From Planctomycetota bacterium (lineage in GTDB: Bacteria > Planctomycetota > JAJSAM01 > JAKLKS01): a stretch of 35,187 nucleotides of DNA. Positions 16,214 through 25,660 of this stretch are shown one piece after another. Position 1 is the stretch's first letter. The number at the start of each line of letters is the position of its first letter. The position numbers and the translations under genes were made by a program. The notes below the pieces were generated by a model. The model saw only the letters and a list, made by a program, of their open reading frames with translations, had not been told where the DNA came from and ran no database searches. Where the stretch lies: assembly GCA_023150535.1 (NCBI GenBank), contig JAKLKS010000013.1:1-35187 (forward strand). The letters are read 5' to 3'.

Positions 16214-18151
16214 ATGGCGACACCCCTGAGCGTGCTCCTCGTCGAGGACTCCGAGGACGACGCGGAACTGGAGCTCATCGAACTGCGGAGGGCGGGGTTC
16301 CTGACGTCCCACGTGCGGGTGGACACCCGCGAGGAGATGGCGGCCGCCCTCGCGGAGGGGGCCTTCGACATCGTGCTCTGCGACCACGCCATGCCCTCCT
16401 TCAACTCCTCCGGGGCGCTGGGGCTCCTCCGGGAGAGGGGGCTCGACACCCCGGTCATCATCGTGTCCGGGATGATGGGCGAGGACGTCGCCGTGGAGGC
16501 CCTCAAGACCGGCGCGGCGGACTACGTCCTCAAGGGGAACCTCCGCCGGCTCGGGCCCGCCGTCGCCCGGGCGCTCCGGGAGGCGGAGGAGCGCCGCAGG
16601 CTCCGCGAGACGGAGCGGGGCCTGCGGGACAACCTGGCGCGCCAGAAGGCCATCCTCGACGCCCTTCCCCTGGCCCTCTACGCCGCCCGGCCCGACGCCG
16701 GCTTCCGGACGACGTGGATCACCGAGAACGTCGAGAGGATCTCCGGGTTCTCCGCCTCCCGCTTCCTCGAGGGCGGCGACCTGCTGCTCGGCCGCGTCCA
16801 CGGGGAGGACGCCCCGGGCGTGCGGCGGGCGCTGGAGGGGCTGGCGCCGGGGGGGACCGCCGTCCTCGAGTACCGCTGGCGGACCGCCGACGGCCGCTGG
16901 CGGTGGTTCATCGACCACGTGACGCTGGCCCCCGGCGCCGGGTGTGAGGGGGCGGGCGTCCTCGGCGTCTGGGTGGACATCACCGACCGCAAGCAGCTCG
17001 AGCTGCAGCTCCGCCAGTCGCAGAAGACCGAGGCCATCGGCAGGCTCGCCGGGGGCGTCGCCCACGACTTCAACAACATCCTCACCGTGATCCTCGGGTA
17101 CGCGGACCTCATCCGGGAATCGGCCGCCCCGGGGAGCCCGGTGATCCCCCAGGTGGAGGAGATCCGGAAGGCGGGGCTCCAGGCGTCGTCCCTCACGCGC
17201 CAGCTCCTCGCCTTCTCCCGCCGGCAGGTCCTGGAGTTCCGGATCCTGGACCTCAACCAGACCGTGGCGGGCATGGAAAGGATGATCAGGCGCCTCCTCG
17301 GGGAGGACCTCCGGCTGGAGGTCGCGACCACGCCCGGCATCGGGATGGTCCGCGCGGACGCCGGCCAGCTCGAGCTGGTGCTCCTCAACCTCGTCGTGAA
17401 CGCGAAGGACGCCGTCCCCCCCGGGGGGAGGATCCGGATCGGGACCGCGAACGCGCGCGTGGGCGAGGGGGAGGGGGACGGACGGGGCGGGATCCTCCGG
17501 CCGGGGGAGTTCGTCGCCCTCTCGGTCTCCGACGACGGCCACGGGATGGACGAGGAGACCCGCGGCCGCGTCTTCGAGCCGTTCTTCACGACCAAGCCCG
17601 AGGGGAAGGGGACGGGCCTGGGGCTCGCGACGGTCCATGGCATCGTGCAGCAGTCGGGGGGGCAGATCCACCTCGAGACGGCGCCCGGCCGGGGCACGAC
17701 CTTCCGCGTGCTCCTCCCCGCGGCCGCCGGCGAGCCGTCCCCCGCGGCGGATCCCCCGCGGCCCCCGGCGGGCGCGGCGGTGCTGCCGGTCCTCGTGGTG
17801 GAGGACGAGCCCTCCATCCGGCGGATCCTGCTGGAGACGCTCTCCCAGGCGGGGTACCGGGTCGAGGCGGTCTCCTCCGCGGAGGCCGCCCTGGAGCGGC
17901 TCCGGGGGGCGGGGCCGGCCCCCTTCTCCCTCGTCCTCACCGACCTCATCATGCAGGGGATGACGGGGATCGAGCTGGCCCGCCGCGTCCGGGCCCTCCA
18001 CCCGGGGCTTCCCATCCTCGGCATGACGGGCTACATCGACAGGGACTCCTTCGGTCCCGCGCTGGAGGCCTGCTTCTCCGGGTTCCTCCGGAAGCCCTTC
18101 CCCTCCGAGGAACTGCTGCGGCGCGTCGCGGAGGCGACCGGGGCGGCCTAG
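16214..18151 (+). CDS. Hybrid histidine kinase: REC-PAS-HisKA-HATPase-REC
   Basis: 645 aa; VLLVEDSEDDAELE, YRWRTADGRWRWFIDH PAS, VAHDFNNILTVILGYADLI, GKGTGLGLATVHGIV, VLVVEDEPSIRRIL. Confidence 0.92.
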   Translation: MATPLSVLLVEDSEDDAELELIELRRAGFLTSHVRVDTREEMAAALAEGAFDIVLCDHAMPSFNSSGALGLLRERGLDTPVIIVSGMMGEDVAVEALKTGAADYVLKGNLRRLGPAVARALREAEERRRLRETERGLRDNLARQKAILDALPLALYAARPDAGFRTTWITENVERISGFSASRFLEGGDLLLGRVHGEDAPGVRRALEGLAPGGTAVLEYRWRTADGRWRWFIDHVTLAPGAGCEGAGVLGVWVDITDRKQLELQLRQSQKTEAIGRLAGGVAHDFNNILTVILGYADLIRESAAPGSPVIPQVEEIRKAGLQASSLTRQLLAFSRRQVLEFRILDLNQTVAGMERMIRRLLGEDLRLEVATTPGIGMVRADAGQLELVLLNLVVNAKDAVPPGGRIRIGTANARVGEGEGDGRGGILRPGEFVALSVSDDGHGMDEETRGRVFEPFFTTKPEGKGTGLGLATVHGIVQQSGGQIHLETAPGRGTTFRVLLPAAAGEPSPAADPPRPPAGAAVLPVLVVEDEPSIRRILLETLSQAGYRVEAVSSAEAALERLRGAGPAPFSLVLTDLIMQGMTGIELARRVRALHPGLPILGMTGYIDRDSFGPALEACFSGFLRKPFPSEELLRRVAEATGAA

Positions 18152-20274
18152 GAGCCCGCCGCCCCCGAGGGGAGCGGCACGGCCGGCGCACCGGGGCTCC
18201 CCGCGGGCGCGTCCAGCGCCTCCCGCACCGCGCGGCAGAGGGACAGGGGATGGAAGGGCTTGCTGAGGAGGCGGACCCCCGGCTCCAGCACGCCGTGGTG
18301 GGCGACCACGTCCTCCGCGTACCCGGACATGAAGAGGACCCGCGTGCGGGGCTGCAGGGCGCGGACGGCCGCCGCCACCTTCTTCCCGTCGGCCCCGGGG
18401 AGGATCACGTCCGTGAGGAGGAGGCGGAGGGGGATCCGGAGGCCGCGGCAGGCCCTCTCCGCGGAGGGGAGGTCCGTCGCCGTGAGCACCCTGAACCCCG
18501 CCTCCTCCAGGATCCCCCCGGCGAGGGAGGCGACGGCGGGCTCGTCGTCCACGACGAGGACGGTCTCCCCCCCTCCCACCTCCCGCCCCTCCTCCGCGGG
18601 GGGGGCCGGCGCCCCCTGGTCCTCCGCGGCCAGGGGGAAGTGGAGGCGGACGACGGTCCCTCCCCCCGGGGAGGAGTCCGCCTCCACGAAGCCCCCGCTC
18701 TGCCGGACGAAGGCATGGACGAAGGCCAGTCCCATCCCCGTCCTCCGCCCGCGGGGACCCGACGGCGCGTAGGGTTCGAACAGGCGGGACCGCGCCTCCT
18801 CCGACATCCCCGGCCCGTCGTCCCGGAAGGAGAGGACGGCGAAGGGGACCGGGGGGGGATCCTCCGGACCCCCGTCGGGATCGGGGCGCGCGACGGCCGC
18901 GCCGACGGACACCTCCACGGTCCCCTTCCCCTCCATGGCGTCCCTGGAGTTCGCGGCGAGGGCCAGGAGCGAATCCCCGAGGAGGACGGCGTCCACGGAG
19001 GCGCGCACCGGGGCGGGGGGCGCCTTGAGGAGGAGGCGCACGCCCGGCCCGAGGGTCGCCTGGAGGGACTCCCGCATCGCCGCCGCCGCCGCAGCCAGGT
19101 CCCTCGTCTCGGGCCGGAGCACCTGCCTGCTGCCGAAGGCGAGGAGCTTCCGGGAGAGCTCGGCGGCGCGCCCCGTGGCCTCGAGGATCTCCCCGAGGTA
19201 GGTCCGCACGGGTTCCTCCTCCCGCACCCGCGAGCGGGTCATCTCCGCGAACCCGGAGATGACGGTGAGGAGGTTGTTGAGGTCGTGCGCGACGCCCCCG
19301 GCGAGCCGCCCCACCGCCTCGATCCGGCGCGACCGCTCCAGGCGCTCCTCGAGGCGGCGGCGGGCGGTGACGTCCTCCTTGATCCCGACGAAGTGGGTGA
19401 TCCTGCCGGAGCCGTCCTTGACGGGGGAGATGTGGACCTCCTCCTCGACGACCCGGCCGTCCTTCGTGCGGTTGCGGATCCTCCCCCGCCACTCCCCTCC
19501 CGCCGTGATGGTCCGCCAGAGCTCCCCGTAGAAGGAGGCGTCGTGCTCCCCGGACTTGAGGATGCGGGGGTTGCGTCCCAGGACCTCCTCCGCCGCGTAG
19601 CCCGTGGTGCGCGTGAAGCGGGGATTGACGTACTGGATGGCGCCCGAGGGGTCCGTGATGACCACGGACACGGGGCTCTGCTCCACCGCGCGGGAGAGGA
19701 CCTCCAGGCGCTGCAGGGTCTTCCGCCGCACGGTGACGTCGCGGAGGATCGCGACCTCCCGGCTCCGCCCGGCCCGCTCGAAGGGGGCGACCGTGATCTC
19801 CACGGGGAACTCCGTCCCGTCCGCCCGCCGCGCGGCGGCCGACCGGGGCTCCCCGGCCCTCCCGCCGCCGAGCAGGGACGCCCGCGCCCCGGGGCCCTCC
19901 CCCCCGACGAGGAGGGCGGAGACGGGGCCTCCGACGATCGCGGCGGCGGGCCGGCCGAGGATCCGTTCGGCGGCGGGGTTGCAGTACTCGACCGTCCCCT
20001 CCCCGTCCGCGACGAGGATGCCCTCGGGGGCGGTGTCCGCGACGGACCGCAGGCGCGCCTCCCCCTCCTTCCCCCACCGCCGCAGGACGGGGAGCAGGAC
20101 GACCAGGGCGGCCGCGAAGGCGGCGGCGGAGAGGAGCGGGACCCCCGGCGCCGCGCCCGGAACCGCCGCCGCGGCCGCGAGGCCGGCGAGCCCCGCGAGG
20201 GAGAGGACGGCCGCCCCCGCCGCGAGGCGGCGCTCCCCGGACTCCGCCCACCGGAGCCGCCCGCCCTCCATCAC
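18148..20274 (-). CDS. Hybrid histidine kinase: TM-PAS-PAS-HisKA-HATPase-REC
   Basis: 708 aa; GEGTVEYCNPAAERILGRP and DPSGAIQYVNPRFTRTTGYAAEEVLGRNPRIL PAS motifs, VAHDLNNLLTVISGFAEM, VLVVDDEPAVASLAG. ATG at 20271 overlaps upstream RR stop. Confidence 0.92.
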   Translation of the reverse strand: MMEGGRLRWAESGERRLAAGAAVLSLAGLAGLAAAAAVPGAAPGVPLLSAAAFAAALVVLLPVLRRWGKEGEARLRSVADTAPEGILVADGEGTVEYCNPAAERILGRPAAAIVGGPVSALLVGGEGPGARASLLGGGRAGEPRSAAARRADGTEFPVEITVAPFERAGRSREVAILRDVTVRRKTLQRLEVLSRAVEQSPVSVVITDPSGAIQYVNPRFTRTTGYAAEEVLGRNPRILKSGEHDASFYGELWRTITAGGEWRGRIRNRTKDGRVVEEEVHISPVKDGSGRITHFVGIKEDVTARRRLEERLERSRRIEAVGRLAGGVAHDLNNLLTVISGFAEMTRSRVREEEPVRTYLGEILEATGRAAELSRKLLAFGSRQVLRPETRDLAAAAAAMRESLQATLGPGVRLLLKAPPAPVRASVDAVLLGDSLLALAANSRDAMEGKGTVEVSVGAAVARPDPDGGPEDPPPVPFAVLSFRDDGPGMSEEARSRLFEPYAPSGPRGRRTGMGLAFVHAFVRQSGGFVEADSSPGGGTVVRLHFPLAAEDQGAPAPPAEEGREVGGGETVLVVDDEPAVASLAGGILEEAGFRVLTATDLPSAERACRGLRIPLRLLLTDVILPGADGKKVAAAVRALQPRTRVLFMSGYAEDVVAHHGVLEPGVRLLSKPFHPLSLCRAVREALDAPAGSPGAPAVPLPSGAAGS

Positions 20275-20681
20275 GGGATGGGCACCGCCGACGGGAGCCG
20301 GGCTCCCTCGGGGCGCCTGCCGAGCTGCAGCCAGACGAGACCCAGGAACTCCTCCCCCCGGAAGGGCTTCTGCAGGGTGCTGCAGGCGCCCGCGGACCGC
20401 GCGAGCTCCAGGGGATCCACGTCCACACCGGCCCCGCCCCCCGAGAGGGCGATGACGGGGACGCCCCTGGAGGCCGGCTCCATCTCCAGGAGCGCGTCGT
20501 ACCCCGACATCCTGGGCATGTAGATGTCCATGACGACCAGGTCGAAGGTCCCCGACCGGAAGCGCGCCACGGCCTCGACCCCGTCGCGCGCCTCGACGAC
20601 GCGGTGGCCCGAGGAGGCGAGGAGCACCCTCAGGTACCCCCGCGCCAGGTCGTCGTCGTCCGCCAGGAGGATGTCGGCCAT
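20271..20681 (-). CDS. Stand-alone CheY-like response regulator
   Basis: 136 aa; DILLADDDDLARGYLRVLLASSGHRVVEARDG..VVMDIYMPRMSGYDAL..QKPF. Confidence 0.9.
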   Translation of the reverse strand: MADILLADDDDLARGYLRVLLASSGHRVVEARDGVEAVARFRSGTFDLVVMDIYMPRMSGYDALLEMEPASRGVPVIALSGGGAGVDVDPLELARSAGACSTLQKPFRGEEFLGLVWLQLGRRPEGARLPSAVPIP

Positions 20682-20685
20682 GGCC

Positions 20686-21243
<558 letters not shown>

Positions 21244-21523
21244 GTCCGGCTCCTTTCGGGGCTCCTGCGCCCGGCGGGGGAAGCGCAAGGACCGTGCCGC
21301 GGCGGCGCGGGGGGAACGGACCGGGTCCGGTCTCGTTTCGCGACCGGGCGGGGCGGGACCGGACTCGTCCCGGGACCGGCTGTCCCGTCCCGGGGCTCGC
21401 CGGGGGAGGAACGCGCCCCGGGAATCCCGTGGGACCCGCCGGCCCCCTCCTGCTGTATGCTGGCCGCGGGAAGCGGGGCGCCGGCACCGGGCACGGCCGG
21501 GATTCCTCCATGGAGGGGGTCGC

Positions 21524-22975
21524 ATGCAGAGGGACAGGGTCCTCCTCGTGGACGACGAGGGGGCGATCCTCCGCCTCCTCGCCGTCCAGCTCGAGGAGGC
21601 GGGGTTCGCCACGGTCCCCGCGTCCAGCGGCGAGGAGGCCCGCAGGAGGCTGAGGGAGGCGGGCCCCTCCGCCGTGGTGCTGGACCTCAACCTCCCCGAC
21701 GTCCCGGGGCGCGTCCTCCTCGATGAGTTCCGCAGGGGCGCCCCCGATCTCCCCGTGATCGTCCTCACCGGCGAGGACGGGATCCCCGTCGCGGTGGAGT
21801 GCATGCGGCTGGGGGCCTTCGACTACCTCCTCAAGCCCCACGATTCCGCCCGCCTCGTCGGCACGGTCCGCAACGCCCTGGAGCAGTCCCGCCTGCGGCA
21901 CCGCCTCGCGGACGTGGGGCGGCGGGCCGCCGCGGAGCGGGGGTTCGGGACCCTGGTGGGCGCGTCGGATTCCATGGCGCGTGCGCTCGCCCTCCTCCGC
22001 AAGGCCGCCGACAGCGAGGTCCCGGTCCTCCTGGAGGGGGAGAGCGGCACGGGGAAGGAGGTGGCCGCCCGGGCCATCCACGCCGAGGGAGCCCGCCGGG
22101 TCGGGCCCTTCGTCGCGGTGAACTGCGGCGCCATCCCCGAGGGGCTCGTGGAGAGCGTCCTCTTCGGCCACGAGAAGGGGGCCTTCACGGGCGCCACGTC
22201 GACGCACCACGGCGTCTTCGCCCAGGCCGACGCGGGGACCCTCTTCCTCGACGAGATCGGGGACCTGCGCCTCGATCTCCAGGTGCGGCTCCTCCGCGCC
22301 CTCCAGGAGGGGGAGATCGTCCCGCTCGGGGGGCGGGCGCCCCGGACCGTCGACGTGCGCGTGCTGGCGGCGACCCACCGCAACCTGCGGGAGGAGGTGG
22401 CCCGGGGGCGCTTCCGGGAGGACCTCTACTACCGCCTCGCGGTCTTCCCGGTCCGGCTGCCGCCGCTGCGGGACCGGGGCGGGGACGTCCTCCTCCTCTC
22501 GGACCTGTTCCTGCGGGAGTTCTCCGCCCGCCACCGCAGGCCCCCCCGGCCCCTCTCGCCGGACGCCCGCGCGGCCGTGGAGAGGTACGGCTGGCCGGGC
22601 AACGTCCGCGAGCTCCAGAACGTCCTCGAGAGGGCCTGCCTGCTCGAGGAGGGCGCCTCCATCTCCCTCGCCAGCCTCCCGGACGAGCTGATGGAGGTGG
22701 TGCTCGACGCGCGGGGCACCTCCGGCGGCGGTGCCGGCGCCGGCGGCGGGCCCCCGCCCGCGGAGGCCCCCGGCCCGCTCCCCGCGGCGGCGGCCGCCGC
22801 CGCGCCGGTCGGACCGGTGGAGCCGCTGGAGGACGTCGAGCGCCGCCACCTGCTGCGGGCCCTGGAGTCCTCGGGCTGGCGCGTGAGGGAGGCGGCCCGG
22901 GTCCTGGGGATCTCCAGGGCCACCCTCTACCGGAAGATCGAGCGCTTCGGGTTCGCGCCCCCCGCCGGCCCCTGA
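21524..22975 (+). CDS. NtrC-family sigma54-dependent response regulator (REC-AAA+-HTH_8)
   Basis: VLLVDDEGAILRLLAVQLEEAGF; GESGTGKEVAARAIH Walker A; GAFTGATSTHHGVFAQADAGTLFLDEIGDL; C-terminal VREAARVLGISRATLYRKIERFGF. Confidence 0.95.
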   Translation: MQRDRVLLVDDEGAILRLLAVQLEEAGFATVPASSGEEARRRLREAGPSAVVLDLNLPDVPGRVLLDEFRRGAPDLPVIVLTGEDGIPVAVECMRLGAFDYLLKPHDSARLVGTVRNALEQSRLRHRLADVGRRAAAERGFGTLVGASDSMARALALLRKAADSEVPVLLEGESGTGKEVAARAIHAEGARRVGPFVAVNCGAIPEGLVESVLFGHEKGAFTGATSTHHGVFAQADAGTLFLDEIGDLRLDLQVRLLRALQEGEIVPLGGRAPRTVDVRVLAATHRNLREEVARGRFREDLYYRLAVFPVRLPPLRDRGGDVLLLSDLFLREFSARHRRPPRPLSPDARAAVERYGWPGNVRELQNVLERACLLEEGASISLASLPDELMEVVLDARGTSGGGAGAGGGPPPAEAPGPLPAAAAAAAPVGPVEPLEDVERRHLLRALESSGWRVREAARVLGISRATLYRKIERFGFAPPAGP

Positions 22976-22989
22976 GGCTTCAGGCGGGG
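22960..22989. terminator. Hairpin at convergent gene ends carrying both stop codons
   Basis: CCTGA-GGCT-TCAGG (22971-22984) with alternative outer arms CCCCGCC/GGCGGGG; + stop 22973-22975 and - stop 22980-22982 both lie in the stem. Confidence 0.45.
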
Positions 22990-24392
22990 ACGGAGCGGGG
23001 GACGGCGGTCCCCGCCGCCGGAGTCCCCCGCGCCCTCCGGAGGCAGGAGTGCAGGCGCGCCCGGAGGATGGCGGGGCTGAAGGGCTTCACGAGGAAGTCC
23101 TCGGCCCCCGCCTCGATGCAGGCGGCGGCCACCTCGGGGTCGGCGATGCCGCTCACGACGACCACGGGCACCCGGACGAGGGCCTCGTCGGCCGCCATCC
23201 GCCCGAGGACCTCCAGGCCCCCCGTGCCCGGCATGTCGAGGTCGAGGAGGACGGCGTCGATGCCCCCCGAGCGGAGGAGCCCGAGGGCCGCGTCCCCCTC
23301 CGCGGCCTCGACGGGGCGGCACCCGATGAGCGCGAGCTGGCGGGAGAGGAGCCCGCGCACGCCCTCCTCGTCGTCCACCACGAGGACCGTGGCGACGGGC
23401 CTGCCGTCCCCGGAGGGGGGCGCCGGGACCCTCCCGAGGACGGCGGTCGGCGCCCTCCCCGCGGAGGGGCGGGCCGCCGGGGGGGCGGCGGTCGCGGCGG
23501 GGGCGGTCCCGCCGTGGAGGACGATCGGTGCGCAGCGCCCCGTCCCCTCCAGCGCCCCGGCGACGGCCGCCGCCGTGGGGAGGCGGTCCGCCGGGTCCTT
23601 CGCGAGGAGGCGGGCCACCAGGGCCTCGAACTCCGCTCCCACGGAGGGGTTGAGGGTCCGCAGCGGGGGCGGGACCTCGTGGAGCTGGGCGTGGACCGTG
23701 GCTCCCGGGGAGCGGTGGCGCGCCAGGGGATGGACCCCCGACGCCATCAGGAAGAGGATCCACCCGAGCGCGTAGAGGTCGCACCTTCCGTCGCCGGGAT
23801 TCGCGTCCCCCCGGATCTGCTCGGGCGAGGAGTAGAGGAGGGAGCCCACGAACTCCCCCGTCTTCGACAGGAGGAGGGCGTCGTCCCGGAGCCGGGAGAC
23901 GCCGAAGTCGGCGATCAGTGCCTCGAAGCTCCCGGTGCAGAGGATGTTCTCCGGCTTGAGGTCCCGGTGGACGACGCCCGCCCCGTGGATGGCCGAGAGC
24001 CCCCGGGCGATGTCGGCCCCGATGCGCCGGCAAACGTGCTCCGGGACCCGCCCGGTCTCCTCCATCAGGGTGGCGAGGTCCGACCCGTCCACGTAGTCCA
24101 TGGCGAAGTAGGGGATCCGATCCTCCCCGTCGAGCAGCGTGCCCACGTCCCTCGTCCGGACGACGTTGGGGTGCACGATGCGGCTCCCCGCCCTCGCCTC
24201 CCGGAGGAAGCGCAGCAGCGCGTTCGTCGAGTCGAGCAGGTGGGGATGGATGAGCTTGAGGGCCGCCCTCTCCCCCGGCTTCAGCGTGCCCGCGGGCTCC
24301 CGGACGGAGACCAGGTGCACGGAGCCCATGGCCCCGGACCCGATCGCGGAAAGGAACCGGAACGGTCCCAATGTGCGACCCGTGTAGGACAC
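22980..24392 (-). CDS. Eukaryotic-like Ser/Thr protein kinase fused to C-terminal receiver domain
   Basis: GTG at 24392 preceded by GGGAGGAG; FLSAIGSGAMGSVHL, VVHRDLKPENILC, IADFGVSRL, SSPEQIRGDANPGDGRCDLYALGWILF; then VATVLVVDDEEGVRGLL..VLLDLDMPGTGGLEVL..LVKPFS. Confidence 0.93.
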   Translation of the reverse strand: MSYTGRTLGPFRFLSAIGSGAMGSVHLVSVREPAGTLKPGERAALKLIHPHLLDSTNALLRFLREARAGSRIVHPNVVRTRDVGTLLDGEDRIPYFAMDYVDGSDLATLMEETGRVPEHVCRRIGADIARGLSAIHGAGVVHRDLKPENILCTGSFEALIADFGVSRLRDDALLLSKTGEFVGSLLYSSPEQIRGDANPGDGRCDLYALGWILFLMASGVHPLARHRSPGATVHAQLHEVPPPLRTLNPSVGAEFEALVARLLAKDPADRLPTAAAVAGALEGTGRCAPIVLHGGTAPAATAAPPAARPSAGRAPTAVLGRVPAPPSGDGRPVATVLVVDDEEGVRGLLSRQLALIGCRPVEAAEGDAALGLLRSGGIDAVLLDLDMPGTGGLEVLGRMAADEALVRVPVVVVSGIADPEVAAACIEAGAEDFLVKPFSPAILRARLHSCLRRARGTPAAGTAVPRSVPA

Positions 24393-24637
24393 CTCGACTC
24401 CTCCCTGCGGGGTTGCCGGGCTTCCGGGCGCCCACCGCGATGGCGACGCCCTCCCAGAGACAAACGCCGTGCCGGTGGAGCGGCGGGCTTCGGTCCCGCT
24501 CCCGCGGTCCCCCCGGTGCCCCTCCGGAATCGGTTGGTCGGGGATTTGCTTGGCGACCAAGCGACGGTCGCCCCGCCCGCCGTCGTCGGCGGGGATCGGG
24601 GTGGCCGGAAGAGGCGGACTCCCGCGGGAGGGCCTGC

Positions 24638-25588
24638 ATGTCCATCGTCGTCGTGGCCGTTGCGAACGGGGCGCGCCGGTCCGCGCTCTCCCTCGTCCTC
24701 CACGGGGCGGGGCACGCCGTCGAGGCGGTCGGGGACGCCGAGGCGCTCCTCGAGGTCGTGGAGAGGCGCGGGCCCGACGTCCTCCTCCTCGACCCGGGGC
24801 TCCCCCGCCTCGACGCGGTCGAGCCCCTCAGGCGCCTGCGGGACTCCGGCCGGCTCCGGGGCGTCCGGCTGGTCCTCGTGGACGACCCCTGCGCCCCGGC
24901 CCGGGGCTGGGCGAGCCTGGCGAAGCAGTTCGCCGCGGGCGTGCTCGCGGACATCGCGAGGGAGTCGATCCTCCGTTCCGTGGACGGGACCTGTGCTCCG
25001 CGGCCCGCGGCAGGGCACGAGGAGCGGGAGCCCGCGGAGGGCCCGGCGGGGAGGACCCCGGCGGATCCCGCGGGGCGCCGCCGGGCCTTCGATCCGCTCC
25101 CGGGGCGCCCGTCGGGGAACGGGGCGCTCCGCGCGGGGGCGGGACGCACCGGGGGGCCCGCAGCGCCCCCTCCCGCCGCGGCGCCGCCCTTCCTCCCCGC
25201 CCCCGCCGCCCCGGCCGGCGTCCCCGACCGTCCGCGCATCCTCGTGGTGGAGGACTCGCCCACGGTGAGGGCGCTCACGGGCATCCACCTGGAGGAGGCC
25301 GGCTGGGAGGTCGCCTGGGCCGGCTCCTCGGAGGAGGCGCAGGCGGCCCTCTCGGCGGAGATCTTCCAGGCGGTCCTCGCGGACATCAACCTCCCCGGCA
25401 TGAGCGGGGATCAGTTCGTCCTCGTGGCGCGGAAGGGCCGGCCGGGGCTGCGGTGCATGCTCATGACCGCCCGGCCCCGGAGCCGGTGGCCGCGGATGCC
25501 CGACGACATCCCCGTCTTCGCCAAGCCGCTGGACATGGACCTCCTCCTCCGGGAGCTCGGGAGCGTCCGCCTGCTGATCGAGGGGTGA
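24638..25588 (+). CDS. Tandem receiver protein (degenerate REC + canonical REC)
   Basis: N-domain MSIVVVAVANGARRSALSLVLHGAGHAVEAVGDAEALL..DVLLLDPGLPRLDAVEPLRRL lacks the acidic pair and KP; C-domain ILVVEDSPTVRALTGIHLEEAGW..VLADINLPGMSG..VFAKPLD is canonical. Confidence 0.85.
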   Translation: MSIVVVAVANGARRSALSLVLHGAGHAVEAVGDAEALLEVVERRGPDVLLLDPGLPRLDAVEPLRRLRDSGRLRGVRLVLVDDPCAPARGWASLAKQFAAGVLADIARESILRSVDGTCAPRPAAGHEEREPAEGPAGRTPADPAGRRRAFDPLPGRPSGNGALRAGAGRTGGPAAPPPAAAPPFLPAPAAPAGVPDRPRILVVEDSPTVRALTGIHLEEAGWEVAWAGSSEEAQAALSAEIFQAVLADINLPGMSGDQFVLVARKGRPGLRCMLMTARPRSRWPRMPDDIPVFAKPLDMDLLLRELGSVRLLIEG

Positions 25589-25596
25589 GCGGCCCG

Positions 25597-25636
25597 CGGG
25601 GGCTCCCCCCGTCCGCCCCCACTCCGGGAGCCCCCG
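25597..25636. terminator. Long inverted repeat after tandem receiver gene
   Basis: CGGGGGCTCCC / GGGAGCCCCCG, perfect 11-bp arms with 18-nt loop, 9 nt after the stop codon. Confidence 0.5.
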
Positions 25637-25660
25637 GCGGCCCCGTGGTATAGAGGAGGG

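Noticed and set aside
16178-20428. 1416-aa minus-strand ORF
   Set aside because: Low-complexity shadow overlapping real genes on both strands (16214-18151 + and 18148-20274 -); no recognisable domain.
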